Shown: positions 12,806 through 22,938, counted from the first letter of the stretch. The stretch is DNA of 42,346 nucleotides from Actinomycetes bacterium (GCA_021850605.1 JAJZLQ010000012.1:1-42346); one strand, 5' to 3'. Notes: generated by a model not told the origin, from the sequence alone. Numbers and translations: made by a program.

Positions 12806-13824
12806 CCGAGCAAGCCCCCGGCCAGCTCCGCTAGGCGCACCGCGGGACGGGCGCCGAAATGCGAGATAACCTCGGCAGCGCAAAGGCAGCCGAGTTCGCC
12901 ACTCGTGCGTAGATCCGCGCCGCTCTCCACCGCCGCCAGGTATCCGGCGGCGAAGAGATCGCCCGCACCGGTTGTGTCCACGACCTCGGTCGAAAACGCC
13001 GGTACCTCGACCCGCTCGGACCCGGAGTAGACGAGAGCTCCCTCTGAGCCCAGGGTTATTGCGCCCTGGGGCACGAGCTCGGCCAAGCGGTCAACGGCGC
13101 TTGCCGCGTTGGCGGTGCCCGTGAGTTCGCAGGCCTCCCCCTCGTTCCCGAGCACCAGGCCAACCCCGCCGGAGTGAAGCATCTGGTAAATCTCCGCCTT
13201 GCGCCGCTCGACGAGGTTGCGGTCCGAAAGCGAGAAGGCGATGCGGCGCCCTTCGAGGGGGTTGGCAAGCATCCGGTTCATAACCGCCTCGGCACCGGGG
13301 GAATCGAGAACGTAACCTTCGAAATAGACGATCCCCGGGGTCGGCTCCTCCAGCAACGCCTCCATGGCACGGGCGACTCCCGTCGAGGCACCGAGATGGG
13401 TCAGCATGGTTCGCTGCCCCTCGGGGGTGACGACGACCACGCAATGGCCCGTCCTCTCACCGTCTTCGCCGTAGTGCACGGGCTCGAACTTCACGCCCGC
13501 TGCCGCCAGGTCGGCGGCATAGGTCTCGCCAAAGGCGTCCCTTCCAAGCGTGCCTATGAAGGAGGCTTCGCGGCCAAGGGAGGCCACGCCCACGAGCGTG
13601 TTTGCCGCCGATCCGCCCGAAGTCGCCTTGACCACGCTGAGATGCTCCAGGATTCTCGCCGTCTCCGAGGTCTCCACCAGCACCATGGTCCCCGGCTCGA
13701 GCGAAAGAGCATCCAGGAACGAGTGGTCGGCCTCGACGAAGAGATCCACGATCGCGTGCCCTACCCCGATAATCGCCAAAGCCAAACTCCCGTTCCACTT
13801 GGCAACGTCTGCGCCACCACCCAA
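12802..13824 (-). CDS. PfkB-family carbohydrate/nucleoside kinase (adenosine kinase-like)
   Basis: IIGVGHAIVDLFVEADHSFL...TSGGSAANTLVGVASLG...FIGTLGRDAFGETYA...VVDTTGAGDLFAAGYLAAV. Confidence 0.92.
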   Translation of the reverse strand: MGGGADVAKWNGSLALAIIGVGHAIVDLFVEADHSFLDALSLEPGTMVLVETSETARILEHLSVVKATSGGSAANTLVGVASLGREASFIGTLGRDAFGETYAADLAAAGVKFEPVHYGEDGERTGHCVVVVTPEGQRTMLTHLGASTGVARAMEALLEEPTPGIVYFEGYVLDSPGAEAVMNRMLANPLEGRRIAFSLSDRNLVERRKAEIYQMLHSGGVGLVLGNEGEACELTGTANAASAVDRLAELVPQGAITLGSEGALVYSGSERVEVPAFSTEVVDTTGAGDLFAAGYLAAVESGADLRTSGELGCLCAAEVISHFGARPAVRLAELAGGLLG

Positions 13825-14046
13825 TCAGCTTAAACCGCAGACGGCGCCCGCAGAGTTCGCTCGCTCTCCACCAGGACATGGTGGCCGCTCAACACGTAGC
13901 TGACCCGACTCGACAACTCACCGGGAGTCCGGAGGCTACGACCGGACGACGCCTCGGTGGCGCACCTCCCAAGCTGGCCGGTCGGAGCTTGTAAACCCTC
14001 ACCGCGATATGTGTACGGCGGCTGCGCGCTCGGCAAACGACCACCA

Positions 14047-16623
14047 ATGCCGTCACCATCAACTACGTTGGGGCGGGTGAGCAACGCTAGCTATCGCCTA
14101 TCCGAATCCATCCGTCCGACCCGCTACCGCCTTTCTCTCGCGCCCGATATCGCGGCTGCGACGTTCAGCGGAACGGTGGAGATCGACGTGCAACTGGCCG
14201 AGGCCGCCAGCGAGATCAGGCTGAACGCCGTCGATCTCGAGATCTCCTCTGCGGTGGTGCAGACCCCTGGCGGCCAACTCGCGGCCTCGGCGACCTTCGA
14301 CCCGGAAAACGAGATGGTGGCGCTCGACCTTGACTCCCCTGTCGGCCCGGGCCAGGCCACCCTGAGGATCGCATTTACCGGCATCCTCAACGATCTCCTC
14401 GCCGGCTTCTACCGCTCCAACTTCAAAGACGACAATGGCAACACGGTTTGGATCGCAACGACCCAGTTCGAATCCACCGACGCTCGGCGGGCGTTCCCTT
14501 GCTTCGACGAGCCCGCCATGAAGGCGGTCTTCGAAATAGAGCTGATAGTCGATGCAAACCACCTTGCGGTCTCAAACGGCGCCGAGGTGTCGAGCGAAAT
14601 GATCGGCGACGGCCGCAAGCGGGTACGTTTCGAGCCCACCATGGCCATGTCCACCTACCTGGTTGCATTCGTCGTCGGACCGCTGGTGGCGACCGAGCCA
14701 CGGATGGTGGGCAACACGCCCCTCCGAGTGATCCACCGGCCGGGCTGGGAGAAGTTGACGACCTTCGCACTGGACTGCGGCGCCCACGCGCTCGAATTCC
14801 TCCAGGACTTTTTCTCCATCCCCTATCCGGCCAGCAAGCTGGACCTCATCGCCATCCCGGACTTCGCCTTCGGGGCCATGGAAAACCTTGGAGCGGTCAC
14901 CTTCCGCGAATCCGCACTCCTGGTCGACGCCCAGGCCTCGTCCCAGCCCGAGCGGGAACGCATCGTGGACGTCGTCTCACACGAAATCGCCCATATGTGG
15001 TTTGGCGACCTGGTCACCATGAAATGGTGGAACGGCATCTGGCTAAACGAGGCCTTCGCCACGTACATGGAGACCCTGACCACCGACCACTTCGAGCCCG
15101 CCTGGCGGAAATGGAATTCCTTCGGCATATTTCGGGCCGCCGCTCAGGCCACCGACTCCTTGCACTCGACGCGCCCGATCGAATACGCGGTTGCCAGGCC
15201 CGCGGACTGTGCCGCGATGTTCGATGTCCTCACTTACGAAAAGGGCGGCAGCGTGCTGAGAATGCTCGAGCGCTATCTCGGCACCGACCGGATGCGCCAG
15301 GGCATCTCCCACTACTTGGACAAGTACCGCTATTCGAACGCCGAGACCACCGACCTCTGGGACGCGCTAGAGGAGGTCACCGGAGAACCGGTTCGGGCCT
15401 TGATGGACACCTGGGTGTTCCAAGGAGGGCTGCCGGTGGTCGAAGTCGCCGTTCGTGGTGAGGAGATCTGGGCACGCCAGGAGCCGTTCTCCTTCCTGCC
15501 GCAACGCCCTGCGGACTCGGCCATCGGGCAGAGCTGGATGGTTCCTCTCGCCATGCGCAAGCTTCACGACTACGATGACGTCCGCCAGCTGCTCCTTACC
15601 GGGCCGGAGCAGGCGATCGGCTCGCTTTCCGACGGGGTACCGGTCCTGAACGCACATGGCCACGGTTACTACCGGGTCGCCTACTCGGAGGAGCTGCTCA
15701 ATCGCATCCTGGATTCCTTCTCGCAACTGGACGAACTCGAGCGCTTCAATCTGGTGTCGGATTACTGGGCAATGGTGGTCGCGGGACGCGCCCCGTTCGC
15801 CGGCTTCCTTTCCATAGCTTCGGCCTTCTCAGCGGGGGCCTACCCCGAAGTGGCCGGATGGACTACTGTGATCGGCGGCTTGCGGGCGGCGGCCACGGCA
15901 CTGGGGCCCGGGGCCGACACCGAGATGACCTCCACGGCCAGGCGGCTGATCCAGCCGATGCTGGAAAAGTTGGGGGTGAGCCCGGAGCCCGGCGAGCCCG
16001 AGACCTACGGCGTGCTGCGATCGCGAATCGTCGGCACCCTGGGCACCTTGGTCCGCGATCGGGAAATAATCGAGATGGCCCGTGAGGCCTTCCGCGCAGA
16101 GATGTCCAAGGAGGGCCCCCTGGAGCCATCGTTGGCCGTGGCAATATTGGATACGGTCGCCGCCAACGGGGATGAAGCAGACTATGCGTTCGTACTTGAC
16201 CGCTTCCGCCATCCCGAAAGCCCCATCGATGAGCAGCGCTTCCTCTCGACGCTGGCATCTTTCGAGATCCCGGCGCTCGTCAGCCGCACTCTCCCGATGA
16301 CCCTGGACGGCATTCGCAGCCAAGACGCCCCCTTCGTGATCGCCCGCATGCTCGCCAACCCTGCCACCCAGGCGCTGACCTTCGACTACATGATCTCCAA
16401 CTTCGAGCGCATGGCCGAGATCTACCCGGGCTCCACCATCGTGAGAATGCTGGAGGGTGTCACGGCCCTATACAGCCCGGTGATGCTGGATGCCGCCGAG
16501 CGGGTGCGGGGCTTCCTCGCAACGGCACAGGTTCCGGAGGCCGGCAAGCGGGTCGCACAGATCACCGAGCGCTACGAAGCCAACCTTGCCTTGGCCAAGC
16601 GGCTGACAGAGGAGCTCGCCTAA
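14047..16623 (+). CDS. pepN: M1-family zinc aminopeptidase
   Basis: GAMENLGAVTFRE and zinc motif VVSHEIAHMWFGDLVTMKWWNGIWLNEAFATYME. The ORF opens at 13957, but the start is more likely 14047 or GTG 14077. Confidence 0.94.
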   Translation: MPSPSTTLGRVSNASYRLSESIRPTRYRLSLAPDIAAATFSGTVEIDVQLAEAASEIRLNAVDLEISSAVVQTPGGQLAASATFDPENEMVALDLDSPVGPGQATLRIAFTGILNDLLAGFYRSNFKDDNGNTVWIATTQFESTDARRAFPCFDEPAMKAVFEIELIVDANHLAVSNGAEVSSEMIGDGRKRVRFEPTMAMSTYLVAFVVGPLVATEPRMVGNTPLRVIHRPGWEKLTTFALDCGAHALEFLQDFFSIPYPASKLDLIAIPDFAFGAMENLGAVTFRESALLVDAQASSQPERERIVDVVSHEIAHMWFGDLVTMKWWNGIWLNEAFATYMETLTTDHFEPAWRKWNSFGIFRAAAQATDSLHSTRPIEYAVARPADCAAMFDVLTYEKGGSVLRMLERYLGTDRMRQGISHYLDKYRYSNAETTDLWDALEEVTGEPVRALMDTWVFQGGLPVVEVAVRGEEIWARQEPFSFLPQRPADSAIGQSWMVPLAMRKLHDYDDVRQLLLTGPEQAIGSLSDGVPVLNAHGHGYYRVAYSEELLNRILDSFSQLDELERFNLVSDYWAMVVAGRAPFAGFLSIASAFSAGAYPEVAGWTTVIGGLRAAATALGPGADTEMTSTARRLIQPMLEKLGVSPEPGEPETYGVLRSRIVGTLGTLVRDREIIEMAREAFRAEMSKEGPLEPSLAVAILDTVAANGDEADYAFVLDRFRHPESPIDEQRFLSTLASFEIPALVSRTLPMTLDGIRSQDAPFVIARMLANPATQALTFDYMISNFERMAEIYPGSTIVRMLEGVTALYSPVMLDAAERVRGFLATAQVPEAGKRVAQITERYEANLALAKRLTEELA

Positions 16624-16799
16624 GGGGACTCACAGAGAAGCCCAGCTCAGGCACAGGTTCATCTCATAACAAATTCACCCATTAGGAAATAGCATCTCTG
16701 CACGATGGTCGCACATTTCAACGGTCGGGTATTGCCCGGGCTCAGCCCGCTGCCGCGTGATGGCAGCGGCGCCACGGCCCAGCACGCCGGAGCCCGGCG

Positions 16800-18326
16800 T
16801 TGAGTAGGCCCGCACGCCTCACCCTCAAAGTGGTGGCGGTACTGGTCGTCGTCGCAGTCCTGGCTATCGGTGGATTCGCTTTATACGGGCAGATACTCCT
16901 CGACCGCGTCCACCGTGTTGTCATCAAGTCCGAGGCGCCGCAGCTGTCGGGCCAGCCGATAAACATCCTCTTGATTGGAAACAACACTCGCACCGGACTG
17001 AATCCGGCGGAGGCAAAGTCATTCGGCTCTGCCAGCCAGGTCGGAGGTGGCCGTGCGGACGTGTCGATGATCGCCCACTTCAACCCGAAGACCAAGCAGG
17101 TGACCCTCCTTTCCATCCCTCGAGACCTCTTTATGCCGATACCCGGCACCAAAAAGCTACAGAGGGTTGATGCCGCACTTAACCCAACCGCCAAGACAGG
17201 CGGCCAGGAGAACCCCGACAAGCTGGTGCGAACCATCGAGTATGACCTGGGAATCCCCATCCAGCACTACGTCGAGCTGAATTTCGACACCTTCCAGGGC
17301 GTCGTCAATGCGCTTGGCGGGATCCGCATGTACTTCCCGATGCCCGTTCGAGACCGTGAGTCGGGCCTAAACGTGACCACCCCCGGCTGCCGCACCCTCA
17401 ACGGCTTTGAGGCGCTGCAGGTGGTGAGGGCGCGGCACCTCGACTACCAGACACCCCAGGGCGTTTGGGTTCGAGACCCGCTCGGGGACCTCGCGCGCAC
17501 GCGCCGTGACCACATCTTCTTGAAGGTGCTGGCCGAGCAGGTTAAGGCGAAAGGCCTATCCAACCCGGTACAGGATCTCAAGCTGCTACAGAACATCTAC
17601 CCCTACCTCACGCTGGACTCCGCTTTCAGCGAGTCCGAGCTGCTTTCGCTGGTGCTCACCTACCGCCATGCCGACCCGGCAACGATGCTCACCGGCACAC
17701 TCCCCATCGCCTTCGAAGGCGGCAACACCGGATATGTGTACAACGGCGCCAACTACGGCGCAATCGTCTTCCCGCAAGAGCCGGCAGACACCCAAATGAT
17801 GTCCCGGCTCGCCGGTGTGACCACGCCGTCGATCCCTCCGTCGTCGATCAAGGTGGCGGTGGTCAACGGATCGCACTCCGCAACCCTCGCCGGCCAAACC
17901 GCCCAGGGCCTCCAAGCCTTGGGCTACCAGGCAACCCAGGCCGGGGCCACCACTCCCACCGCGAACCCCGCGGAATCGATCATCTATTACACCCCCGGCA
18001 ACATCGCCAAGGCGGAGGCACTCAAGGCCGCCCTGGGTGGTTCGGTAATCATGGGTGAAGTCCCCTCGACTGGATTCGGCGCCCCGATCGAGCTTCTGGT
18101 CGGAGATCAGCTGGCGGTGGCGCAGCCGGTGCAAAGCGCATCGTCCAGCTCCTCCACCACCAGCCCGGCGGCCACCAGCACTACCGCGTCTTCGAACACG
18201 GCCAGTACCACCGCGACAGGGACGACGGCCACTCCCCCGGTCACCATTCCGGATGTCACCGCAGCCACTCAGGTGAACACCAGCCAGAGCCCCCAACCTT
18301 GGGACCCGAGGGCCTGCCCGGCCTAG
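16800..18326 (+). CDS. LCP (LytR-CpsA-Psr) family cell-wall protein with LytR_C domain and Ser/Thr-rich tail
   Basis: N-terminal TM; NILLIGNNTR...GGGRADVSMIAHFNPKTKQVTLLSIPRDLFMPIPG; C-terminal IKVAVVNGSHSATLAGQTAQGLQALGYQ; TTG start. Confidence 0.9.
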   Translation: MSRPARLTLKVVAVLVVVAVLAIGGFALYGQILLDRVHRVVIKSEAPQLSGQPINILLIGNNTRTGLNPAEAKSFGSASQVGGGRADVSMIAHFNPKTKQVTLLSIPRDLFMPIPGTKKLQRVDAALNPTAKTGGQENPDKLVRTIEYDLGIPIQHYVELNFDTFQGVVNALGGIRMYFPMPVRDRESGLNVTTPGCRTLNGFEALQVVRARHLDYQTPQGVWVRDPLGDLARTRRDHIFLKVLAEQVKAKGLSNPVQDLKLLQNIYPYLTLDSAFSESELLSLVLTYRHADPATMLTGTLPIAFEGGNTGYVYNGANYGAIVFPQEPADTQMMSRLAGVTTPSIPPSSIKVAVVNGSHSATLAGQTAQGLQALGYQATQAGATTPTANPAESIIYYTPGNIAKAEALKAALGGSVIMGEVPSTGFGAPIELLVGDQLAVAQPVQSASSSSSTTSPAATSTTASSNTASTTATGTTATPPVTIPDVTAATQVNTSQSPQPWDPRACPA

Positions 18327-18968
18327 GGTCCCGGCATCGAGCCTCCCGCCCCGGAGGCGCGGTACGTGCCCGGGCGTCGGCCCCAGAGGCTGCAGGCTGG
18401 CAGGGCCCACCCGGCCCCGGCGAGAAGAAACGCCTGGCTGCGGGCGGACAGCTTTCCGGCGTGGAAAGGGCGATCGCCACTGCCATGGCATCACCGGGGC
18501 CCATTACGCGCTCCTACATTGGCTGGTAAATCGCCGCCACTTATCCGGGCCCTGTCGTTTAGGCCGGCGGGGGTCGGAAACCAGTCCCGCAAAGCTGTCG
18601 AGAATCCCCCGACACAAGCTCCGGCCCGCATCCGCCACGACACGGGCAGACACGGTTGGGCAGCGCCGTTCAAGAAGGGGCGACGCCGTCCCCGAGTAGA
18701 CCCAAGCCGGGTGATGGCGGGCCACCACCCCCACCGCCGTTCTCGACGACCAGCGCCAGGTGCGTCAGTGCCGTCAAAATCGCTAGTCCGGAATTGGTTT
18801 TGCGAAGCCCGGGCGCAGAGCCCGGTCGAGACTGAAATCCAACGCCTCTTCGAGGTTGACCTCCGCCACGGCCATCAAGAGGGGCCATGCGAACACAAAG
18901 CGAAAAGCCGCCGTCGCCCGTGCATCGCCAAGCCTCGCGGTCCGGGGAGCCGTGCCGGGCCGAACAAT

Positions 18969-19004
18969 GCCCGCCAACGACCGTCGAGACGCTCGTTGGC
19001 GGGC
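18969..19004. repeat. Perfect 12-bp inverted repeat (13 bp with flanking T-A), hairpin candidate
   Basis: gcccgccaacga - ccgtcgagacgc - tcgttggcgggc; the loop can add a 3-bp inner stem with a CGAG tetraloop. No T-tract follows on either strand. Confidence 0.6.
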
Positions 19005-19199
19005 ACCTTCGCCTCCCGGCCTTGAAACGCCAGGGAGCCACCCTCCCGATGTGCTCGGTGACTTCGGAACGCGGCATCGCTCCTTGGCTTGGCTCCGGTT
19101 CCAGCCATCCCCGGCTTCGATAATTAGCGGCACTCCTTCGCGGGTCAGGTGCACCCTCTCAGGCGATCGCCGCGAATCACCCAAACTAGCCTTGACTCT

Positions 19200-20681
19200 G
19201 TGCAGCCAGAGGATTCCCAGATCGTCTACCTAGTCGGAGCGGGCCCGGGAGACCTAGGACTCCTTACCTTGCGCGCCAAAGAGGTGCTCACCAACGCCGA
19301 GGTAGTGGTCTTCGACAACCTCGTCGATCCCGGCATCCTCGCCCTTGCTCCGGCTGGAGCGGTATTGATCGACGTCGGGAAGAAGCCAGGACAATCCGCC
19401 CGCCAAGCCGAGATCAACGCCAATCTGGTTTCCCTCGCGCGCGACTACCGGCGCATCGTACGCCTGAAAGGCGGCGACCCGTTCGTTTTCGGCCGCGGAG
19501 GGGAGGAGGCGGCATATCTAGCATCGGCAGGAATCGCCTACGAAGTAGTGCCCGGTATCAGTTCGGCCATCGCGGTTCCCGCCTACGCGGGTATACCCGT
19601 GACCCACCGCGGGGTCGCGCAAGGATTTGCGGTCTTGACAGGGCACCAGGAGACCGGGGGCACCCCCGACTACCCATGGGAGCAACTGGCCCTTAGCCGC
19701 CTCACCTTAATCATCCTGATGGGCGTCGCCCATCGTGGTGCCATCTCCACGGCCCTCATGGATGCAGGAATGGCACCAACCACCCCGGTTGCCGTCATTA
19801 TGCGGGGAACCACGCCGCAGCAGCGCACCATTCGAGGCAGCCTGGCGGAACTTGCCGATCTGCCGGCCGACGCTCCCGCGGTTATTGTCATCGGCGAAGC
19901 CGCCGACCTCTGCTTCGACTGGAAGTCACTGCCTCCGCTGGGCGGACTGCGAGTGGTCGTCACCCGTGAAGAGGAGGTGGAGGGTCGCTTGGCCCGGTCG
20001 CTGAGGGAACTTGGCGCTTCAGTCCTGGCGGCTCCCACTATCACCATCGCACCTCCGGCCGACGCCGGGGGGGCCTTGGCTTCGGCTATGGAGCGAATCG
20101 AGGAATTCGACTGGCTGGTCTTCACCTCCGGCAACGCGGTGGACGCCGTCGCCGAGCACATCGGCGATCTCCGGCGTCTCCACCCCGTACGCATTGCGAG
20201 CGTCGGCAAGGCGACCGCACGCAGCCTCGCCGACCTTCACCTCCTCGCAGACCTGGTACCCCGGCAATACGTTGCCGAAGCACTGGTCGAGGAATTCCCG
20301 CGGGGTCCCGGAAGGATTCTGCTACCCCAGGGCCAACTGGCGAGATCGACGGTGGCCGAAGGGCTGGAGGCAAAAGGGTGGGACGTCGAGACCGTCGAGG
20401 CCTACCGTACCCTGCCCGCGAGGCCAACCGCCGCAGCGGGCGATCTTGGGACCGCCGACGTTGTGCTGTTCACCTCCTCCTCGACGGTGGAGAACTTCAT
20501 CGGCATCTACGGACGTGCTGCGCTTCCTCCCTACCACGGCTCGATCGGACCTATCACCTCGGACACCATGCGACGGCAGGGGATCCAGGTCGACTTCGAG
20601 GCCGACCCCCACGACCTCAACTCGTTGGTGAACGCACTGGTTGGTTGGCACGAGCGTCGCCGCCGGGCCGCTACCCGGTAA
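19200..20681 (+). CDS. cobA-hemD: Uroporphyrinogen-III C-methyltransferase / uroporphyrinogen-III synthase fusion
   Basis: VYLVGAGPGDLGLLTLRAKEVL...VRLKGGDPFVFGRGGEEAAYL...VVPGISSAIAVPAYAGIPVTHRG, then HemD-like RVVVTREEEVEGRLARSLRELGASV...WLVFTSGNAVDAV. GTG 19200 preferred; the frame opens at 19149. Confidence 0.93.
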   Translation: MQPEDSQIVYLVGAGPGDLGLLTLRAKEVLTNAEVVVFDNLVDPGILALAPAGAVLIDVGKKPGQSARQAEINANLVSLARDYRRIVRLKGGDPFVFGRGGEEAAYLASAGIAYEVVPGISSAIAVPAYAGIPVTHRGVAQGFAVLTGHQETGGTPDYPWEQLALSRLTLIILMGVAHRGAISTALMDAGMAPTTPVAVIMRGTTPQQRTIRGSLAELADLPADAPAVIVIGEAADLCFDWKSLPPLGGLRVVVTREEEVEGRLARSLRELGASVLAAPTITIAPPADAGGALASAMERIEEFDWLVFTSGNAVDAVAEHIGDLRRLHPVRIASVGKATARSLADLHLLADLVPRQYVAEALVEEFPRGPGRILLPQGQLARSTVAEGLEAKGWDVETVEAYRTLPARPTAAAGDLGTADVVLFTSSSTVENFIGIYGRAALPPYHGSIGPITSDTMRRQGIQVDFEADPHDLNSLVNALVGWHERRRRAATR

Positions 20682-20689
20682 ACGGGCTC

Positions 20690-22462
20690 CTACACACCCG
20701 GCGCCGCTTCGTCCTTGTGCGCGACTCCGGCGGACTCGAAGGTCGCCATTTCCTGGGCAACTCTCGCCGCCGCCTGTACCAAAGGCAAAGCGAGGGCTGC
20801 GCCGGTTCCTTCGCCCAGGCGCAGATCGAGATCGAGAAGTGGCCGCATGCCAAGATGCGCGAGCATCGCTTTGGCGGCGGGCTCCTGAGAGAGGTGTCCG
20901 GCTATGGCGTACTCGACCGCCAGGGGAGCCAGGCGCGCTGCGACACCGAGCGCCGCCGTGGCGATCACGCCGTCAATGATCACCGGGACCCTGGAAGCGG
21001 CCGCTCCGACCACGAAACCGGCGAGCGCCGCGATCTCCAACCCTCCCAGCTCCGCCAACAACCGGAGGGGATCGGCCAGATCGCCGTTCGAGTGCGCCCG
21101 CCTCAGAGCCCCCTCGACAACCGCGACCTTGCGTCGATGCATGGAATCGTCGATGCCTGTGCCCCTGCCCGTGATCACGGACGGCGCCAAGCCGGTGATC
21201 TCGGCGATAAGGGCCGCGGAAGGCGTGGTGTTGCCGATGCCCATCTCTCCGGTGACGAGCAGACGCGCTCCGGCCGCCACGAGTTCGCGCGCGACCTCCA
21301 CGCCGACCTCGACCGCCTGGCGTGCCTCGGCAAGGGTCATCGCCGCCTCGATGGCGATATCCCCGGTACCAGGGCGCACCTTACGGCGCAGCAGCCCGTT
21401 CGCCGGCGCGAATTCGCTCGCCACGCCGACATCCACAACCACGACCTCCGCCCCCACCTGTCGCGCTATCGCATTTATCGCCGCGCCACCGGCGAGGAAG
21501 TTCCCCACCATCTGGGTTGTGACCTCGGACGGCCACGGGGTTACCCCGCTGCGGACAACACCATGGTCGCCCGCAAAGATGGCGACCGTCGCCGACTCGG
21601 GCACCCGGGGTGGGGCTACCTTGGTGATGCCGGCAAGGCGGATGGAGATCTCCTCCAGGATCCCGAGCGACCCCGCCGGCTTGGTAAGCGAAGCCTGGTG
21701 TTTAGCGGTGAGGGCCATTGCCTGCTCATCCAGTGGAGCAATCGCCGCGATGGCTTGCTCGAGCGGCGAGGCCTCCTTGTTGCCCCATCGTTCGTAATGC
21801 ACCGCCCAGGAAAGGGGCCGGGCCGACGCCCATTCGAACATGGCCAGTTCGGGAGAAGGGTCGAAGCCATCCACGTACCCCATGCACAGTATCGCCAACG
21901 CTTTGACGCTGGGTGGCAAGCCGAGCAGGTTCGCGACCACCTCAGGTTGATAAAAGCTCACCCAGCCGACGCCAATGCCCTCCGCCCTTGCCGCAAGCCA
22001 AAGATTCTGGATGGCAAGACAGGTGGAATACTCCGTCGCCTCGGGCTGGGTGTAGCGCCCCAATACGTTGGAGCCACCGCGCTCACGGGTCGAGGTCACG
22101 ACCAAAAGTACAGGCGCCTCCATGATGCCGTGCACTTTGAGCTGGGAGAAAATCCCGCGCCTACCGTGGGCGAGCGAAGCCTGATAGCGAGCGCGCTCCT
22201 CGTCCACGTGGCTCGCCACCTTGGCCCTGGTGAGTTCAGAAGTGATGACCAGAAAGTCCCACGGCTGAGACAGACCGACCGATGGCGCCTGGTGCGCGGC
22301 CTCCAGCACGTGTCGCAAGATTTCAGCCGGGATGGGATCGGGAAGAAAGCGCCGGCGGACGTCGCGCCGCGCAGCGATGATCGCGTCCAAGGCGAGCCTC
22401 GCCTCCTCGGGGAAGCGGTCGTAGGTTGGAGCCGTATCACCCAGTCGTTCGCCGTCCATCAT
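20690..22462 (-). CDS. bluB-cobT: BluB (5,6-dimethylbenzimidazole synthase) - CobT (nicotinate-nucleotide-DMB phosphoribosyltransferase) fusion
   Basis: N-terminal RRDVRRRFLPDPIPAEILRHVLEAAHQAPSVGLSQPWDFLVI (BluB); C-terminal KPAGSLGILEEISIRLAGI...VAIFAGDHGVVRSGVTPWPSEVTTQMVGNFLAGGAAINAIARQ...TGEMGIGNTTPSAAL (CobT). Confidence 0.93.
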   Translation of the reverse strand: MMDGERLGDTAPTYDRFPEEARLALDAIIAARRDVRRRFLPDPIPAEILRHVLEAAHQAPSVGLSQPWDFLVITSELTRAKVASHVDEERARYQASLAHGRRGIFSQLKVHGIMEAPVLLVVTSTRERGGSNVLGRYTQPEATEYSTCLAIQNLWLAARAEGIGVGWVSFYQPEVVANLLGLPPSVKALAILCMGYVDGFDPSPELAMFEWASARPLSWAVHYERWGNKEASPLEQAIAAIAPLDEQAMALTAKHQASLTKPAGSLGILEEISIRLAGITKVAPPRVPESATVAIFAGDHGVVRSGVTPWPSEVTTQMVGNFLAGGAAINAIARQVGAEVVVVDVGVASEFAPANGLLRRKVRPGTGDIAIEAAMTLAEARQAVEVGVEVARELVAAGARLLVTGEMGIGNTTPSAALIAEITGLAPSVITGRGTGIDDSMHRRKVAVVEGALRRAHSNGDLADPLRLLAELGGLEIAALAGFVVGAAASRVPVIIDGVIATAALGVAARLAPLAVEYAIAGHLSQEPAAKAMLAHLGMRPLLDLDLRLGEGTGAALALPLVQAAARVAQEMATFESAGVAHKDEAAPGV

Positions 22463-22938
22463 TCATCCCTTTCCATGTGCCACCTTGCCACGGTGAACGC
22501 CAACCCCTCCGGTGCGACAAAGGCGAAGTTCACGCCGGCACGACGGGCCGCCTCCTCGTCGCTGGCCGCGTCGCCAATGAACAGCACCCGGTCCATTGCG
22601 GTCGCGCCTCCAGCACGGGCCGCAAGAACCACGATTGTCGGATCCGGCTTCGGTGCCCGATGATCGGAAGAGGTCACAATTTCGGCAAAATAACGGCCCA
22701 CGCCAGCCTGGTCAAGGTAGGCGCGTACCTCGTGCGCCGACATGAAGCCCGTGTTCGTCGCAGCGGTGATCGCGTAGCGCCGGGCCAGCTCGGCCAGATC
22801 CTCTGCCACGCCCGGTTGAAGATCCACCACCAAGGCCCCATCGGGGCGCACGCCCGCACCTTCACGCACAACCGTTCCGCCGATATCGAGCACCAGCACT
22901 TGGATAGGGTCGTTCGTGGGGGGCTGTAGTTCACTCAT
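22459..22938 (-). CDS. HAD-superfamily hydrolase
   Basis: [11 protein letters not shown] (motif I variant), [40 protein letters not shown]; overlaps the bluB-cobT start (ATGA). Confidence 0.85.
   Translation of the reverse strand: MSELQPPTNDPIQVLVLDIGGTVVREGAGVRPDGALVVDLQPGVAEDLAELARRYAITAATNTGFMSAHEVRAYLDQAGVGRYFAEIVTSSDHRAPKPDPTIVVLAARAGGATAMDRVLFIGDAASDEEAARRAGVNFAFVAPEGLAFTVARWHMERDE

Noticed and set aside
18473-18500. GCCACTGCC resembling a B12 box upstream of cobA-hemD
   Set aside because: None of the other conserved aptamer elements (GGGAA..GGTG, CCCGC.ACTGT) is present around it on this strand.
18826-18862. gactgaaatccaacgcc resembling the end of a CRISPR repeat
   Set aside because: Single occurrence; no repeated units or regular spacing anywhere in the window.
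18670-19184. Overlapping minus-strand ORFs (135 and 133 aa) in the 18.3-19.2 kb gap
   Set aside because: No family recognised, biased composition, and competing frames; kept as part of the unexplained gap rather than called as genes.
20378-22663. 761-aa plus-strand ORF antisense to bluB-cobT
   Set aside because: Arg/Gly/His-biased composition with no recognisable domain; antisense shadow of a confident coding gene in high-GC DNA.
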